Part shown: positions 33,901 to 43,431 of the stretch, one piece after another
Position numbering within the stretch: the first letter of the stretch is position 1
Layout of the letters: each line of letters starts with the position of its first letter
Assembly (NCBI RefSeq): GCF_032380655.1
Contig: NZ_JAWDIY010000027.1
Coordinates: 1 to 64,000, forward strand
DNA: 64,000 nt
Source: Diplocloster hominis
Lineage (GTDB): Bacteria; Bacillota; Clostridia; Lachnospirales; Lachnospiraceae
Reading direction: 5' to 3'
The notes under the pieces: generated by a model
What the model was told of the DNA's origin: nothing
Database searches by the model: none
What the model saw: the letters and a program-made list of their open reading frames with translations, nothing else
Position numbers and translations under genes: made by a program

Positions 33901-35085
33901 TTATTTCAACAGCGCTTTCATAATCCCATAATAGCCTTCTGACGCTTTAACCAATTGCTCTGTTTCCACATACTCATCAATGGTATGTGCAAGGCTCTCC
34001 GCAGAAGGACCAAACCCTATTGTGGGAATACCCGCTTCTCCCGCATAATGACTGCCGTTCGTACAGAAATTATATCGGGTAATAACCGGTTCATAGCCCA
34101 TAGATCTCAACTGCCGTACGACATCCTGGATAAACGGTTCTTCTTCCTCCTGAAGCCATCCCGGGAAAAACCGCTCACCGGTAATGTGTTCCCCGGTATA
34201 ACATATCTCATCCCCTACGGCAAAAGAAACTCTGGCCGAAAACTCTACATCTTCACGCTCCAGTTTATCCAGCACCTCCCGGATCGGCGCCAACACACTT
34301 TCTTTCGTCTCTCCCACCAAGAGACGTCTGTCATAAGTCGCCCGGCAATACTCCGGTACGACAGACGCTCCCGGATAGGGACTGGATTTGATATCCGTCA
34401 ATTCCAGGATTCCCTTCCCCAATACCGGATGCTCCGGTGGAATGATTTGGCGGATTGCCTGGATCAGTCTGGTCATCTGGTAAACGGCGTTTATTCCTTT
34501 TTCGGGATTGGCAGAATGGGCCGGCTTTCCAAAAGTTTCCAGGACGATCTCTGCTCTACCTCTCTGCCCGATTTTTATATTCAGACCGGATGCCTCCCCG
34601 ATCACTACATAGTCCGGTTTTACCATGTTACTGATACTCCGGGCGGCTACTCCTTCAAAACATTCTTCATGAACCACTCCAGCCACACAGATCTCACCGG
34701 GAAAGTTCCTTCCGGTGTCCTCAGCGAAAAAACGGGCCGCCGTCAGGAATCCTGCGATGGCGCCTTTCATATCCGAGGCTCCCCGGCCGTACAGCCGCCC
34801 GTCTTCTATCTCTGGCTCAAACGGGTTATGTGACCATTTTCCACTATCCTGCACTGGCACGGTATCCATGTGTCCGTCAAACAGCAGCTTTTTTCCAGAG
34901 CGTGTTCCTCTGATCCTTCCAATTATATTGCCGTACCGGTCCTCTGTAATCTGATCAAATCCCGCATACTCCATATATCTTCTTAATTCACCGGCTACGG
35001 CCTTTTCTTCGCCCGAATAACTTCTGTACGAGATAAGCCTTTTGCACAAATCAATTATCTCTTCGTTTCTGCTGGTCTGAAACAT
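33901..35085 (-). CDS. M20 family metallohydrolase (ArgE/DapE/YgeY-like)
   Basis: The protein is 394 residues from the ATG at 35085 (ggaggtacgaaa). Two-zinc motifs are seen: LLFDGHMDTVPV (~68-79), GRGASDMKGAIAG (~100-112), VVHEECFEGVAARS (~144-157, catalytic EE) and the late H in SLAHTIDEYVE (~365-375). A dimerisation lid spans ~190-300. It removes acyl or aminoacyl groups from an amino acid derivative in the cytoplasm. Exact substrate unknown; YgeY-like hydrolases are close in layout. The sialic-acid lyase relic lies downstream. Confidence 0.88.
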   Translation of the reverse strand: MFQTSRNEEIIDLCKRLISYRSYSGEEKAVAGELRRYMEYAGFDQITEDRYGNIIGRIRGTRSGKKLLFDGHMDTVPVQDSGKWSHNPFEPEIEDGRLYGRGASDMKGAIAGFLTAARFFAEDTGRNFPGEICVAGVVHEECFEGVAARSISNMVKPDYVVIGEASGLNIKIGQRGRAEIVLETFGKPAHSANPEKGINAVYQMTRLIQAIRQIIPPEHPVLGKGILELTDIKSSPYPGASVVPEYCRATYDRRLLVGETKESVLAPIREVLDKLEREDVEFSARVSFAVGDEICYTGEHITGERFFPGWLQEEEEPFIQDVVRQLRSMGYEPVITRYNFCTNGSHYAGEAGIPTIGFGPSAESLAHTIDEYVETEQLVKASEGYYGIMKALLK

Positions 35086-35244
35086 TTTCGTACCTCCATA
35101 TAAACCTCGTGGCACTGTCCTGGTGACGGCCCGCTTATGTTCTGGTTTTCTATTATTATACAAAATGGAAGTGTCCTTTACAACCGATCCTGAGATCGAA
35201 TTCCCTCACTTTCTCACCGTCTAATAGCGACAGGTACACGAAAC

Positions 35245-35359
35245 GGACATGTCACAAATTGAAATGGACATGTCCCAAATTGAAATGGACATGTCCCAAA
35301 TTGAATTGGACATGTCCCAAACTGAATTGGACATGTCCCAAACTGAATTGGACATGTCC
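35245..35359 (-). repeat. 21-bp palindromic tandem array, 6 copies
   Basis: GGACATGTCC starts at 35245 (as GGACATGTCA), 35266, 35287, 35308, 35329 and 35350, each 21 bases apart. On the minus strand the unit reads GGGACATGTCC plus aattcagttt or atttcaattt. The array starts 9 bases after the stop of the DUF5107 gene (35368) and lies upstream of the M20 gene. It is the largest copy of the family in the window. Confidence 0.92.
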
Positions 35360-35367
35360 CGAAATCA

Positions 35368-37416
35368 CTAACACGAAACCAGGCGGAAATCAATATTCCG
35401 CGGCGGCATCTTCTCTTTTTTTATCCTCCTCAGACATTGTTCAAACTCTTGTTTGGTATAATCTGTACCTAATTCCCTTAATGCCTGGTACCGGAACCAG
35501 ACCTCGCACATCTGGTTCTCTCCCTCCCGAATCACAGAAAACGGATAGGCAAACGCCCGTTCCAGGAACTCATATTCTCCAACTGCCAGCGCCGCCGGGC
35601 ATACGGTTATGATTATTCTCTGGTTCCCGGCCAATCCCTCCGGAAGTTCACGGTAGAAGTTCCACATCTGCTCAAACTCCCTGCGCTCACATAGCAAGGC
35701 CAGATATTCCTGGGCAAACGCGGGATCTCTCATTCCTTCGTCACAATGTACCGCCCGGGAAAGCATCTGGACCGCCTCGCCCGTTTGGCCTGTATCCTTC
35801 AGATAACAGGCCAGGTTCCGGTAGGCCATCGCGCTTTCCCTGATCTGTAAGGATTTTTCCCACAGTTGTCCCGCTTCCGCCTCCCTGCCGTTTTCATACA
35901 GCAAAACCCCCAGCTGAATCAGGCAGTCCGGATGATCCGGTTCCCTTCTGACCGCCTCCCTTAAGTAGGGTTCCCATGCGGTATCCGTCATCCAGGAGCG
36001 AAGGCTTTCCAGCGCCTCTGCCCTCGGCATAACTCCATTCTCCAATAGCTGATACCATTTCCGTTCTTCCTCACCCATCGCTTCTGCCGGAAAATATAAC
36101 CATTCAGGCACTGTATGTTCTATATTTTTCTTGCGCCGTTCCTGCTCCAGATAACCCCACCCGCTTCCGCAGGCCAAAAGCTGGCGGACCGGCAGCATAC
36201 TATCCTGCACGAATTGTTCATGCAGGGATAGCAGGCGTTCCTCCGGGATCGTCCGGCAGACCTGTGTATAGACACAGTCCCGGGCAGCTTCCCAATCCGC
36301 CCCGCAGATGTCGCCGGCTTCGATGATACCGCTTCCAAAAGCCTGTGTGAACATAATCTCACTGTGTCCGGGCATCTCCAGGCCATGCAGCTGGGTGGGG
36401 CACAGTCCGGCCTGAATTTCCACATAGTTTCCCTGCCCCGGCTCTGACAGGAAATCCAGCCAGTGCCGGCCGCCCCTGTGCTTTCCCCAGCAGAACATCT
36501 TGCGGATTCTAAGGGGCTGTGTGGATCTCTCCAGGAACATCCACCCGTCGTCATAGGCAGCGGCTTCCCACGGGCAGGACTCCTCCTTCCCGTTCTGGAA
36601 AAAGAATTCGTTCGTATATTCGGAGTTTAGGGGATAAGATACATCTGTGCCGGGCATCGTCGGCAGACAGGGCATCTGCGCGTGGCCGAATCCGTGCGGC
36701 GCATCCTCCTTTTCCAGGGACGCCGGTTTTACATAGATGACTTCTTTGGTTCCCGAGAAAATTCTCACCCGCTTCTCTTCCCGGATCGCCGTATTGGTCC
36801 ACCAATACATCGGCACCGCATCGCTGTGGTCATTCATAATCCGGACGCAGGCGTAGAGGGCATGGGAGCCGGAAGGCAGATGAAAATCGATATGCCAGAA
36901 GATCCCCCTGGTGCGCTCATAATCATACATCCTTAAGAAATCCATCCCCCACAAATCCTTTACCCTGGCAAAATATACCGGGGAACAGGTCGTATAGGTA
37001 TGACCTGTCTGCGCGATATTCCACTCGATTCCTCCGGAGAACCAGGCGTTCCGGATCGCCAGATTGGCAGGCTGAAATACCGGATTTTTAAAAAGCAGTT
37101 CTTTCCCGGCGCTCTTGTCATAGAGGGAATACAGCCTTCCGCCCAGCTCCGGCAAAAATTCCGCCCTCAGAATTTCATTTTCAAGTACCACAGTTTTGTA
37201 TTCTCTCATCATCCGCTCTGCGTCGTAGCGGTCCTGCATACAGTAGGGCAATACGCGAAAGCCCGTATAGCAGCCCAGATTCTCAAGTTCCTCCGGCCAG
37301 AGGGTTCCGTCATTCTCCACTTTCTGATGTTCCTGCCGGGACCGGAACATTGGCAGCGGATTTTCTTTTGGCAGCCGTGTTCCGTTTATTTTAATTTTTG
37401 ATGTATATGCCTTCAT
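35368..37416 (-). CDS. DUF5107 protein with TPR-like C-terminus
   Basis: The protein is 682 residues. The N-terminal ~420 form the DUF5107 beta-sandwich (LENEILRAEFLPELGGRLYSLYDKSAGKELLFKN), with WFSGGIEWN and the mutarotase-like IFWHIDFHLP. The C-terminal part (~450-680) is helical with TPR-like repeats (HPDCLIQLGVLLYENGREAEAGQLWEKSL). There is no signal peptide. Family members occur with glycosidases and may bind or act on galactosides. It is the last gene of the importer operon; a role in handling the imported disaccharide is inferred. Confidence 0.82.
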   Translation of the reverse strand: MKAYTSKIKINGTRLPKENPLPMFRSRQEHQKVENDGTLWPEELENLGCYTGFRVLPYCMQDRYDAERMMREYKTVVLENEILRAEFLPELGGRLYSLYDKSAGKELLFKNPVFQPANLAIRNAWFSGGIEWNIAQTGHTYTTCSPVYFARVKDLWGMDFLRMYDYERTRGIFWHIDFHLPSGSHALYACVRIMNDHSDAVPMYWWTNTAIREEKRVRIFSGTKEVIYVKPASLEKEDAPHGFGHAQMPCLPTMPGTDVSYPLNSEYTNEFFFQNGKEESCPWEAAAYDDGWMFLERSTQPLRIRKMFCWGKHRGGRHWLDFLSEPGQGNYVEIQAGLCPTQLHGLEMPGHSEIMFTQAFGSGIIEAGDICGADWEAARDCVYTQVCRTIPEERLLSLHEQFVQDSMLPVRQLLACGSGWGYLEQERRKKNIEHTVPEWLYFPAEAMGEEERKWYQLLENGVMPRAEALESLRSWMTDTAWEPYLREAVRREPDHPDCLIQLGVLLYENGREAEAGQLWEKSLQIRESAMAYRNLACYLKDTGQTGEAVQMLSRAVHCDEGMRDPAFAQEYLALLCERREFEQMWNFYRELPEGLAGNQRIIITVCPAALAVGEYEFLERAFAYPFSVIREGENQMCEVWFRYQALRELGTDYTKQEFEQCLRRIKKEKMPPRNIDFRLVSC

Positions 37417-37451
37417 ATTACCTCCGCCTTATCCCTTTCGATGCTTTGTAT

Positions 37452-39938
37452 TCAAAATGTAATCTGTATCTCTTTCTTTTGCTCGGCGAGTATTCCCCTT
37501 AAGCACACCAGTTCTTCTTCCCGACTCTGCGAAAACCGTTCCAGATATACGGGCTGTTCTTTCGCAAGCGGCAGAATCTGCAGGGTCAGCTTCTGATCTT
37601 TTAGTTCCCTGTAGAATCTCTTCAGGCCGACCCGCCAAGGAGTCCCTTTGCAGTAATCATCCGCGATCAGCCGCTCTCCCAGATACAGATGCGCCACATC
37701 CCCCAGATAATCTACCGTAAGTATCAGATCCTCACCCTCCGAAAGCTCCAGCGGCTGCAGACGGATATCCCATTGCCGTACATCCCATGCCCCGCTTTTT
37801 TCCGTCTTCAGGTAGCTGTAATGCCCGGCCAGCTTTTCATCCGCCGGTTCCTCTTTCCATGCCGCATCCACACGCGTTTTTTCTGCGATATGGTATGCAT
37901 AACCGTAAAATTCTCCTCTTCTTCCGATATATCTAAGTCCCTGTGTATTTTCCGGTCTTTCTTTTCCCAGTATCCAGATACAGCCATCCGGTTTTGACGT
38001 ACGGATATGTATATTATGGTCCTGACAGAACAGCTCATCGGAACATATGACAATCCGCTTTTCTGTATCCGGATTTGTATCACTTTCTTTCAGAGCGGCT
38101 TCTTCTGTTTTATTAAGGCAGCCTTTGGCAGTACTACGGCATACTTCTCTTACCCTGCGGCTTACTGCCGCTTCTTTCCAGCAGTTATCTGCCGCCTCTT
38201 TCCAGCAGTTATCTGCCTCCTCCTGGTTCAGCGTAATGATACACACCGTACGGCCGCCGGCTGTCCGCACTTCGGCCATGCACTCCATTCCCGCCTGCCG
38301 GACCCGCAGCAAAGTCCCTGTTTCTGTCTTTATTTTTTCCATCAGATCCGGGGCGGACGTAACCTCCAGCTGTTCCTGAAAATAGTACTCGCTGACCATC
38401 CCGCGCGGATTATAAAACAGGAAGAACTCCTTACCTTCCAACGTACACCTGCACAGCGGCTGCGCCGTCGCGTAGACCAGTCTGCTTCCTCCCATCTCCA
38501 TCGAAAACGGGAAAAAGAAATAGCTGTCCTCCGGTATGGTCATGCCTTCTTTGTCTGCGGTGCAAAGCGGGAATCGGATGGTTTCCTCTTTTCTCCGTAT
38601 ACAAACCACCGTATTCTTTTTTTCCGGCATCCGCTCCAGGCGGATATAATTGTTAACGAACAAGAACCCGCCGTCCTCCCCATCACGGACACAATATCGA
38701 AGTTCCTCCTTATTCCCGTTCTCTTTGCCGCCCGCCGGAAAATACGGCTGCGCCTTCGCCAGCATCCCTCCAAAATCACCCAGGAACAGATTAAACCGCT
38801 TCAAAACTCTATACCCATCCCGAATCTCCCCAAAATCACTGACCGGTGCCTGGAAATCATTGCTGAGAGTCGGGAAATTATTCAGATATCCCGTATCTTT
38901 CGTCTCATTGTAAGTAGTTTTACCGGTCTTCGGGTTCATCCCCCCCTTGAACATAAAGTAACCGACCAGATTATTCCCGCTGCCGATACCGGTTAATGTC
39001 ATAGCACCCACATCATCCGGATGAATCACAGGTCTTCTGTGGTAGGTCACGGGAATTCCCGTTCCTGTCTCACAGGTGGCGAACGGATAACGGGAAAAAT
39101 CAGCGGCTCCCTCATACCCTTCCCTGTCTGTCAGCTCCAGAACATCGACACCGATATCCGCGTCATTGCGGTCCTCCTGGAACAGATAATGGATGCTGGG
39201 TGCAAGGGGGGCGGTGTGCTGCTCCCACGGGCCCTCCGGATAACCGCCGAACATGGGGATGAATTCGTCCTGCGGGAATCTCGTTCCGCCGTGATGCCCC
39301 CAGCCCGTCACCGTCCAGACAGGCGCTTCCATACCGCACTCCTGTGCCAATTTCTTTAAGGTTCCCAGATGTTCCGGCTCCCGGATCAGTTCATTGTCCA
39401 CCTGTATCCCGATAATCGGGCCGCCGTCCCGGAAGAACAGGCCGTCCAGCTGCCCGGCCAGCTCCGTATACAGCCTTTTTGCATAGAACAGATAAGTTTC
39501 GTCATTGCAGCGGGTATGACTGCATTTCTCATAGATCCAGTCCGGATGCCCTCCGTTTCTGCACTCCCCGTGAACCCATGGGCCAAGCCTCAGGAAGAAC
39601 CCAAGCCCCAGTTTACCGCACAGCTCCACGAACTTACGGATATCCCGGCTTCCGCTAAAACAAAATTTTCCTTCCTCCTCTTCATGGTGAATCCAAAATA
39701 CATAACTGGATATCACCTGAATTCCGGCCGCTTTACATTTCAGGAGATCTTCCTCCCAGTATTCCACCGGATTTCTGGAATAATGAAATTCCCCCATCAC
39801 CGGTATAAAGGGCCGCTGGTTATAAGTCAGATACCGGCTGTTCGCCTCTATCCTGTTCCCTTTTGGATCAGCGCCGCCCATACGCAGATGGCCGCGTATG
39901 ATCGGTTTTTTGACCGCCGTGTCGATATGATATTCCAT
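37452..39938 (-). CDS. GH35 beta-galactosidase-like enzyme, cytoplasmic
   Basis: From the ATG at 39938 (ggaggt) the protein is 828 residues, without a signal peptide. A GH35 TIM barrel fills the N-terminal half: FHYSRNPVEYWEEDLLKCKAAG (~48-69), GPWVHGECRNGGHPDW (~118-133), and acid/base Glu in PIIGIQVDNEL (~170-180). The nucleophile region is likely GGYPEGPWEQ (~228-237). The C-terminal part is a beta-rich galactose-binding-type region (~560-828). It would release galactose from the imported Gal-beta-1,3-GalNAc or similar sugar. Linkage specificity cannot be read from sequence. Confidence 0.85.
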   Translation of the reverse strand: MEYHIDTAVKKPIIRGHLRMGGADPKGNRIEANSRYLTYNQRPFIPVMGEFHYSRNPVEYWEEDLLKCKAAGIQVISSYVFWIHHEEEEGKFCFSGSRDIRKFVELCGKLGLGFFLRLGPWVHGECRNGGHPDWIYEKCSHTRCNDETYLFYAKRLYTELAGQLDGLFFRDGGPIIGIQVDNELIREPEHLGTLKKLAQECGMEAPVWTVTGWGHHGGTRFPQDEFIPMFGGYPEGPWEQHTAPLAPSIHYLFQEDRNDADIGVDVLELTDREGYEGAADFSRYPFATCETGTGIPVTYHRRPVIHPDDVGAMTLTGIGSGNNLVGYFMFKGGMNPKTGKTTYNETKDTGYLNNFPTLSNDFQAPVSDFGEIRDGYRVLKRFNLFLGDFGGMLAKAQPYFPAGGKENGNKEELRYCVRDGEDGGFLFVNNYIRLERMPEKKNTVVCIRRKEETIRFPLCTADKEGMTIPEDSYFFFPFSMEMGGSRLVYATAQPLCRCTLEGKEFFLFYNPRGMVSEYYFQEQLEVTSAPDLMEKIKTETGTLLRVRQAGMECMAEVRTAGGRTVCIITLNQEEADNCWKEAADNCWKEAAVSRRVREVCRSTAKGCLNKTEEAALKESDTNPDTEKRIVICSDELFCQDHNIHIRTSKPDGCIWILGKERPENTQGLRYIGRRGEFYGYAYHIAEKTRVDAAWKEEPADEKLAGHYSYLKTEKSGAWDVRQWDIRLQPLELSEGEDLILTVDYLGDVAHLYLGERLIADDYCKGTPWRVGLKRFYRELKDQKLTLQILPLAKEQPVYLERFSQSREEELVCLRGILAEQKKEIQITF

Positions 39939-40009
39939 ATTTACCTCCATTGGCGCATATGCTGCGCCATAAAATATTCGTAAAAGATCTCCGGCCTATT
40001 TTAAGCGCG

Positions 40010-40094
40010 CCTGGCCTTTCACCACACCTGGCCTTTCACCGCGCCTGGCCTTTCACCGCACCTGGCCTTTCACCGCACCTAGCCTTTCACCGCG
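40010..40094. repeat. 17-bp tandem array at the permease 3' end, 5 copies
   Basis: The unit cctggcctttcaccgca runs from 40010, 40027, 40044 and 40061, with a fifth copy at 40078. That copy is coding: it holds the last codons (AVKG) and TAG stop of the permease. In the other copies TAG is CAG. The array lies between the stop and the GH35 gene and arose by expansion of the gene end. Confidence 0.9.
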
Positions 40095-40897
40095 CCGACC
40101 GTCATGCCGTCCACGATCTGTTTCTGGAACAGGATAAACACGATCAGAATCGGCACCACCGCGATGACAATATCCGCGCATACCAGGTTCCAGCTCCTGC
40201 TGTACTGTCCGAAATAGTTATATACCGTCATAGGCATGGCCCACATATCGGAAGACCTGGTGAAATACAGCTGATAGTAAAAGTCATTCCAGATCCCGGT
40301 CGCGATAATCAATACACTGGTAACCGTCACCGGCTTAAGCAATGGCAGGATTACCCGGAAGAATAAGGATACCGCTCCGCCGCCGTCGATCAGCGTAGCC
40401 TCATCCAGGGACGTGGGGATCGTCTCCATGAATCCATAATACATGAACACGCAAAAAGGGATATTGAATGCAATATACAGCAGGATCAGGTTGAGATAAG
40501 TTCCATACAGATGCAGCTGCTTGGTCGTCATGATGGTCGGAATAATGGACATGGGCAGCACCAGTCCGGCCATAAACAGATAATAGAGTTTGTTGCAGCC
40601 ACCGGTGCGCCTCCTGCTGAGGACAAAAGCCGCCATCGCCGACACCATCATTACCCCAAAGGATGAAAAACCGCTGTATACGATCCCATTTCGCATGGAC
40701 CCCCAGATATCCGAGGTGGCAAACACTTCCCGGTAGTTATCGAGAATCCATTTCGTGGGAAGCGACAGGGTAAAGGAGGCCGCCTCCCCCTGGGTCTTGA
40801 AAGAATTCAGAACAACGATGCAGACCGGGACAAGGATCAGCAGGCTCAACAGGAAAATACAAAGATTCAGGATACCCGCTTTCACTGTCTTTTTCAA
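40079..40897 (-). CDS. Sugar ABC importer permease, MalG type
   Basis: The protein is 272 residues with six helices and the MalG-type EAA loop (ETIPTSLDEATLIDGGGAVSLFF, ~150-172). It begins with TTG at 40897 inside the end of the MalF-type gene (aaTTGA overlap) with a gaggtgg site upstream, so translation is coupled. Its last codons lie in a 17-bp tandem array. It pairs with the other permease for disaccharide uptake. Confidence 0.9.
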   Translation of the reverse strand: MKKTVKAGILNLCIFLLSLLILVPVCIVVLNSFKTQGEAASFTLSLPTKWILDNYREVFATSDIWGSMRNGIVYSGFSSFGVMMVSAMAAFVLSRRRTGGCNKLYYLFMAGLVLPMSIIPTIMTTKQLHLYGTYLNLILLYIAFNIPFCVFMYYGFMETIPTSLDEATLIDGGGAVSLFFRVILPLLKPVTVTSVLIIATGIWNDFYYQLYFTRSSDMWAMPMTVYNYFGQYSRSWNLVCADIVIAVVPILIVFILFQKQIVDGMTVGAVKG

Positions 40898-41772
40898 TTG
40901 TAATCCACCTCTTTTCTCTTGAGCAACACAATCACGCCAATACAGATCAGCAGAATCAGTACGGTAAGCACCAGGTTATAAGCAGTTCCCACGCCCCACA
41001 GGCCGTTGCCGAACATTTTGTAGATCATGGTGCTCACCACCTGGGTCGCGTTGCCCGGCCCGCCGTTGGTCAGGATATATACCTGGTCAAATACCTTCAG
41101 CCCGTTGATGATGGCGAAGATCAGGTTGATCGTGATTCCCTGTGTGATCAGCGGCAGGATAATATGGCGCAGGCGCTGAAAATATCCGGCCCCGTCCACT
41201 TTTGCCGCCTCAAAGTAATCCATGGGAATCGATTTTAGAGCGGCCAGATAAATAATCATGTGGAAACCGGCTGTCCTCCACACTTCCACCAGGCATACCG
41301 AGCCCATAGCCACCTTCCGGTTGTTGAGCCAGTCCATGCCCTGTATGCCGAAAACCGAGAGCACCGCATTGAGCGGGCCGGTCGGATACAGAATCGCGGT
41401 GAACATTACACCGATGATAACCATATTTAAAAAGTTCGGCAGGTAAAAAATCCCCCGCATGTATCCGCCGGATAACCTGCTGTTGTTGCTGGCCAGCAGG
41501 GCAAGCCCAAGTCCAACCACATTTTTCAGCACTACCGTAACGATGGCGAAGAAAAAGGTATTCCATAACGCCAGCTTCAGATTCGGATCGCTGAATATCT
41601 TTTTGAAATTTTCAATCCCCACAAACTGATAAGTATGTATACTTCTGGAGTTCCAGTCCGTAAAGGCATAGAACATCCCGCTTAGAGACGGCAGAATAAA
41701 GAAGATAAAATAGATGATCAGTGCGGGGAGGACGAAATATAAAGGATAAATTTTCTTTGTATTCTTTAACAT
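40894..41772 (-). CDS. Sugar ABC importer permease, MalF type
   Basis: The protein is 292 residues with six helices. It starts MLKNTKKIYPLYFVLPALIIYF and has the MalF-type loop (SIPMDYFEAAKVDGAGYFQRLRHIILP, ~180-206). It forms the channel with the MalG-type permease. It lies 76 bases after an internal terminator that follows the binding protein gene, so it is probably made at a lower level than the binding protein. Confidence 0.9.
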   Translation of the reverse strand: MLKNTKKIYPLYFVLPALIIYFIFFILPSLSGMFYAFTDWNSRSIHTYQFVGIENFKKIFSDPNLKLALWNTFFFAIVTVVLKNVVGLGLALLASNNSRLSGGYMRGIFYLPNFLNMVIIGVMFTAILYPTGPLNAVLSVFGIQGMDWLNNRKVAMGSVCLVEVWRTAGFHMIIYLAALKSIPMDYFEAAKVDGAGYFQRLRHIILPLITQGITINLIFAIINGLKVFDQVYILTNGGPGNATQVVSTMIYKMFGNGLWGVGTAYNLVLTVLILLICIGVIVLLKRKEVDYN

Positions 41773-41846
41773 GGAAATCCTCTCACTTTCTCAAATATAT
41801 AAACATGTTCCAATACTATCCATAGAAAACAACCAGAAAAGAGGGC

Positions 41847-41892
41847 AGAAAAAAGGCTGTAAAAGGTTGTTGGAATGAAACCTTCTACAGCC
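41847..41892 (-). terminator. Partial terminator between binding protein and permease genes
   Basis: On the minus strand a stem GGCTGTA/TACAGCC with inner pairs AGGTT/AACCT is followed by TTTTTT, about 9 bases after the binding protein stop (41902). A terminator here would let most transcripts end after the binding protein, which must exceed the permeases. Some readthrough is expected. Confidence 0.75.
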
Positions 41893-41901
41893 CGTATGTC
41901 T

Positions 41902-43233
41902 TTAGAATCCTTCCATACCTTTGGCTTTCGCCTGATCCGCGAAGGATACGTCCCATTTCTCCATAACTTCTTTCGCCGTAATGCTTCCGGTCAGCATCTC
42001 CTGCTGATAGCTCCAGAAATCATTCAGATCGATACCGGTCAGAAGGCTGTTGGTCTCAACCGCGGTATTTCCAGTGGTCATGTAGCCGTCGTTTAAGTCC
42101 TGCTGCCATGCGGGCAGTTCCATCTTCTGATCTTTGAACAGCGGGTATTCTCCCCAGCCTGCCAGGAATATATCCATATGTTCCGGCTGAGACATCCAGT
42201 CCAGGAATTTCTCCGCCGCTTCCACGTTCTTGGAATTTTTAAAGATCGAGAACTGGCCGGGGCCTTTGCTGACAGCCAGAACGTCCTTTTCATAAGGCAG
42301 TACGGACATACGGATGTCCACATCGGGATTGATCTTCTGGATATCGCCGATCGCGAACTGGCCGGATACATACATGGCCGCCTCACCGTTCGCCATGGCT
42401 GCCTGCGCACTGTCATAGGTTGCCGCCATAAAGTCTGCGTTCGTGTAACCTTTTTCTCTTAATTCACCCATTTTTGCGATGACGTCTTCAAATTCCGGTA
42501 CATCGGTCCATGTCACTTCGCCGCTCATAAGCTTTGCGAAGGTTTCCTCCGGCACTACCTGGGGAGCCGCTCCGGTAAACCATACCTGGGTGGTCCAGGT
42601 GTCTTTGTCGGAAGCGTAAACCGGTGTAATCCCTTTTTCCTTAAATATCTCACAGGCTTCGTAGAGCTCTGCCGTATTAGCAGGAACCTTTACATTGTTC
42701 TCATCAAATAATTTCTTATTGTACAGAAGGCCGACTGCGGTATCGCCGCTGGCGGGCATGCCGTATAATTTGCCGTCGATCATCTTCGGTTCCATCTGGC
42801 TTTCGATGGCCCGGCTGTACCAGGGCTGCTCCTCTGTCATTTCCAGGAAGTTATCCTCCCCCACTTCCAGCATCAGGCTCTTGTCGATCCGGATGATATC
42901 GGGAGTCTCCTCCACGGCTACTTTGGTCTTGACCAGATCGATCCACTGGTTGTCCGGGATCGCCTGGACATCGATTTTGTATCCCGGATTCTCTTCCTCG
43001 AACTGCGCGGTCAGATCTTTTACAAAGTCTTTGTAATGCGTCTGGGGAAGCATAAAGGAGAGTGTTACTTCCTCCCCGTCAGCCGGGGCCGCTTTCTGTT
43101 CTTCCTGAGGCGCTGCTGTTACCTGCGCGCTGCCGGCCTCATTTTCTGCCGGAGCCTCTGTTTTGCCGCATCCTGTCATCATCCCGGCTGCCATGACCAC
43201 GGCCAGGGCCGCTGCGAATGTCTTTTTCCACAT
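41902..43233 (-). CDS. Sugar ABC importer substrate-binding lipoprotein
   Basis: From the ATG at 43233 (gaggg) the protein is 443 residues. It has a lipoprotein signal MWKKTFAAALAVVMAAGMMTGC, then a Thr/Ala/Glu-rich spacer (~24-48). The rest is a family 1 binding protein (MalE/UgpB fold), with VTLSFMLPQTHYKDFVKDLT at ~50-69. It has its own regulated promoter (43270-43298) and the 44-bp element. The genetic context suggests a galacto-N-biose-type ligand. Confidence 0.9.
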   Translation of the reverse strand: MWKKTFAAALAVVMAAGMMTGCGKTEAPAENEAGSAQVTAAPQEEQKAAPADGEEVTLSFMLPQTHYKDFVKDLTAQFEEENPGYKIDVQAIPDNQWIDLVKTKVAVEETPDIIRIDKSLMLEVGEDNFLEMTEEQPWYSRAIESQMEPKMIDGKLYGMPASGDTAVGLLYNKKLFDENNVKVPANTAELYEACEIFKEKGITPVYASDKDTWTTQVWFTGAAPQVVPEETFAKLMSGEVTWTDVPEFEDVIAKMGELREKGYTNADFMAATYDSAQAAMANGEAAMYVSGQFAIGDIQKINPDVDIRMSVLPYEKDVLAVSKGPGQFSIFKNSKNVEAAEKFLDWMSQPEHMDIFLAGWGEYPLFKDQKMELPAWQQDLNDGYMTTGNTAVETNSLLTGIDLNDFWSYQQEMLTGSITAKEVMEKWDVSFADQAKAKGMEGF

Positions 43234-43269
43234 ATCTGATTCCCTCTTTCTTTGTTTTGATGTACCTAA

Positions 43270-43298
43270 ATCGTACACCGCAAAACCCCCCGGGTAAA
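43270..43298 (-). promoter_or_regulatory. Regulated promoter of the importer operon
   Basis: On the minus strand TTTACC (43293-43298) and TACGAT (43270-43275) are 17 bases apart. The weak -35 overlaps the end of the 44-bp element, as in the GH101 promoter. This fits an activator that contacts polymerase at -35. Confidence 0.6.
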
Positions 43299-43337
43299 TG
43301 TAAGATCATAAACCGGGGAGATGTAAAATACTTAACC
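43294..43337 (-). promoter_or_regulatory. 44-bp activator element, copy 1
   Basis: A 44-bp element, 38/44 identical to the element before GH101 (54008-54051). Two blocks (21 and 15 bases) are fully conserved and an 8-base middle varies. It contains two direct repeats of 15 bases (GTAAgATcaTaaACC and GTAAaATactTAACC), 23 bases apart, typical of AraC-family binding sites. The adjacent AraC-type regulator (45257-46768) is the likely ligand. Confidence 0.75.
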
Positions 43338-43431
43338 GGCGGCTGTTTTCACGGGTTTCCCGCACTCTGTCTCCATGATATAATATACCTATCGAATATA
43401 GGAAATTACGCAGTCCGACGGGGGGCTATTT

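Noticed and set aside
35245..35359. Plasmid iterons or replication origin
   Set aside because: No replication protein is nearby, and the same units lie after three unrelated genes.
35259..35612. Protein with WTCPK-L repeats on the plus strand
   Set aside because: It is the 21-bp array read as codons; no ribosome site and antisense to the DUF5107 gene.
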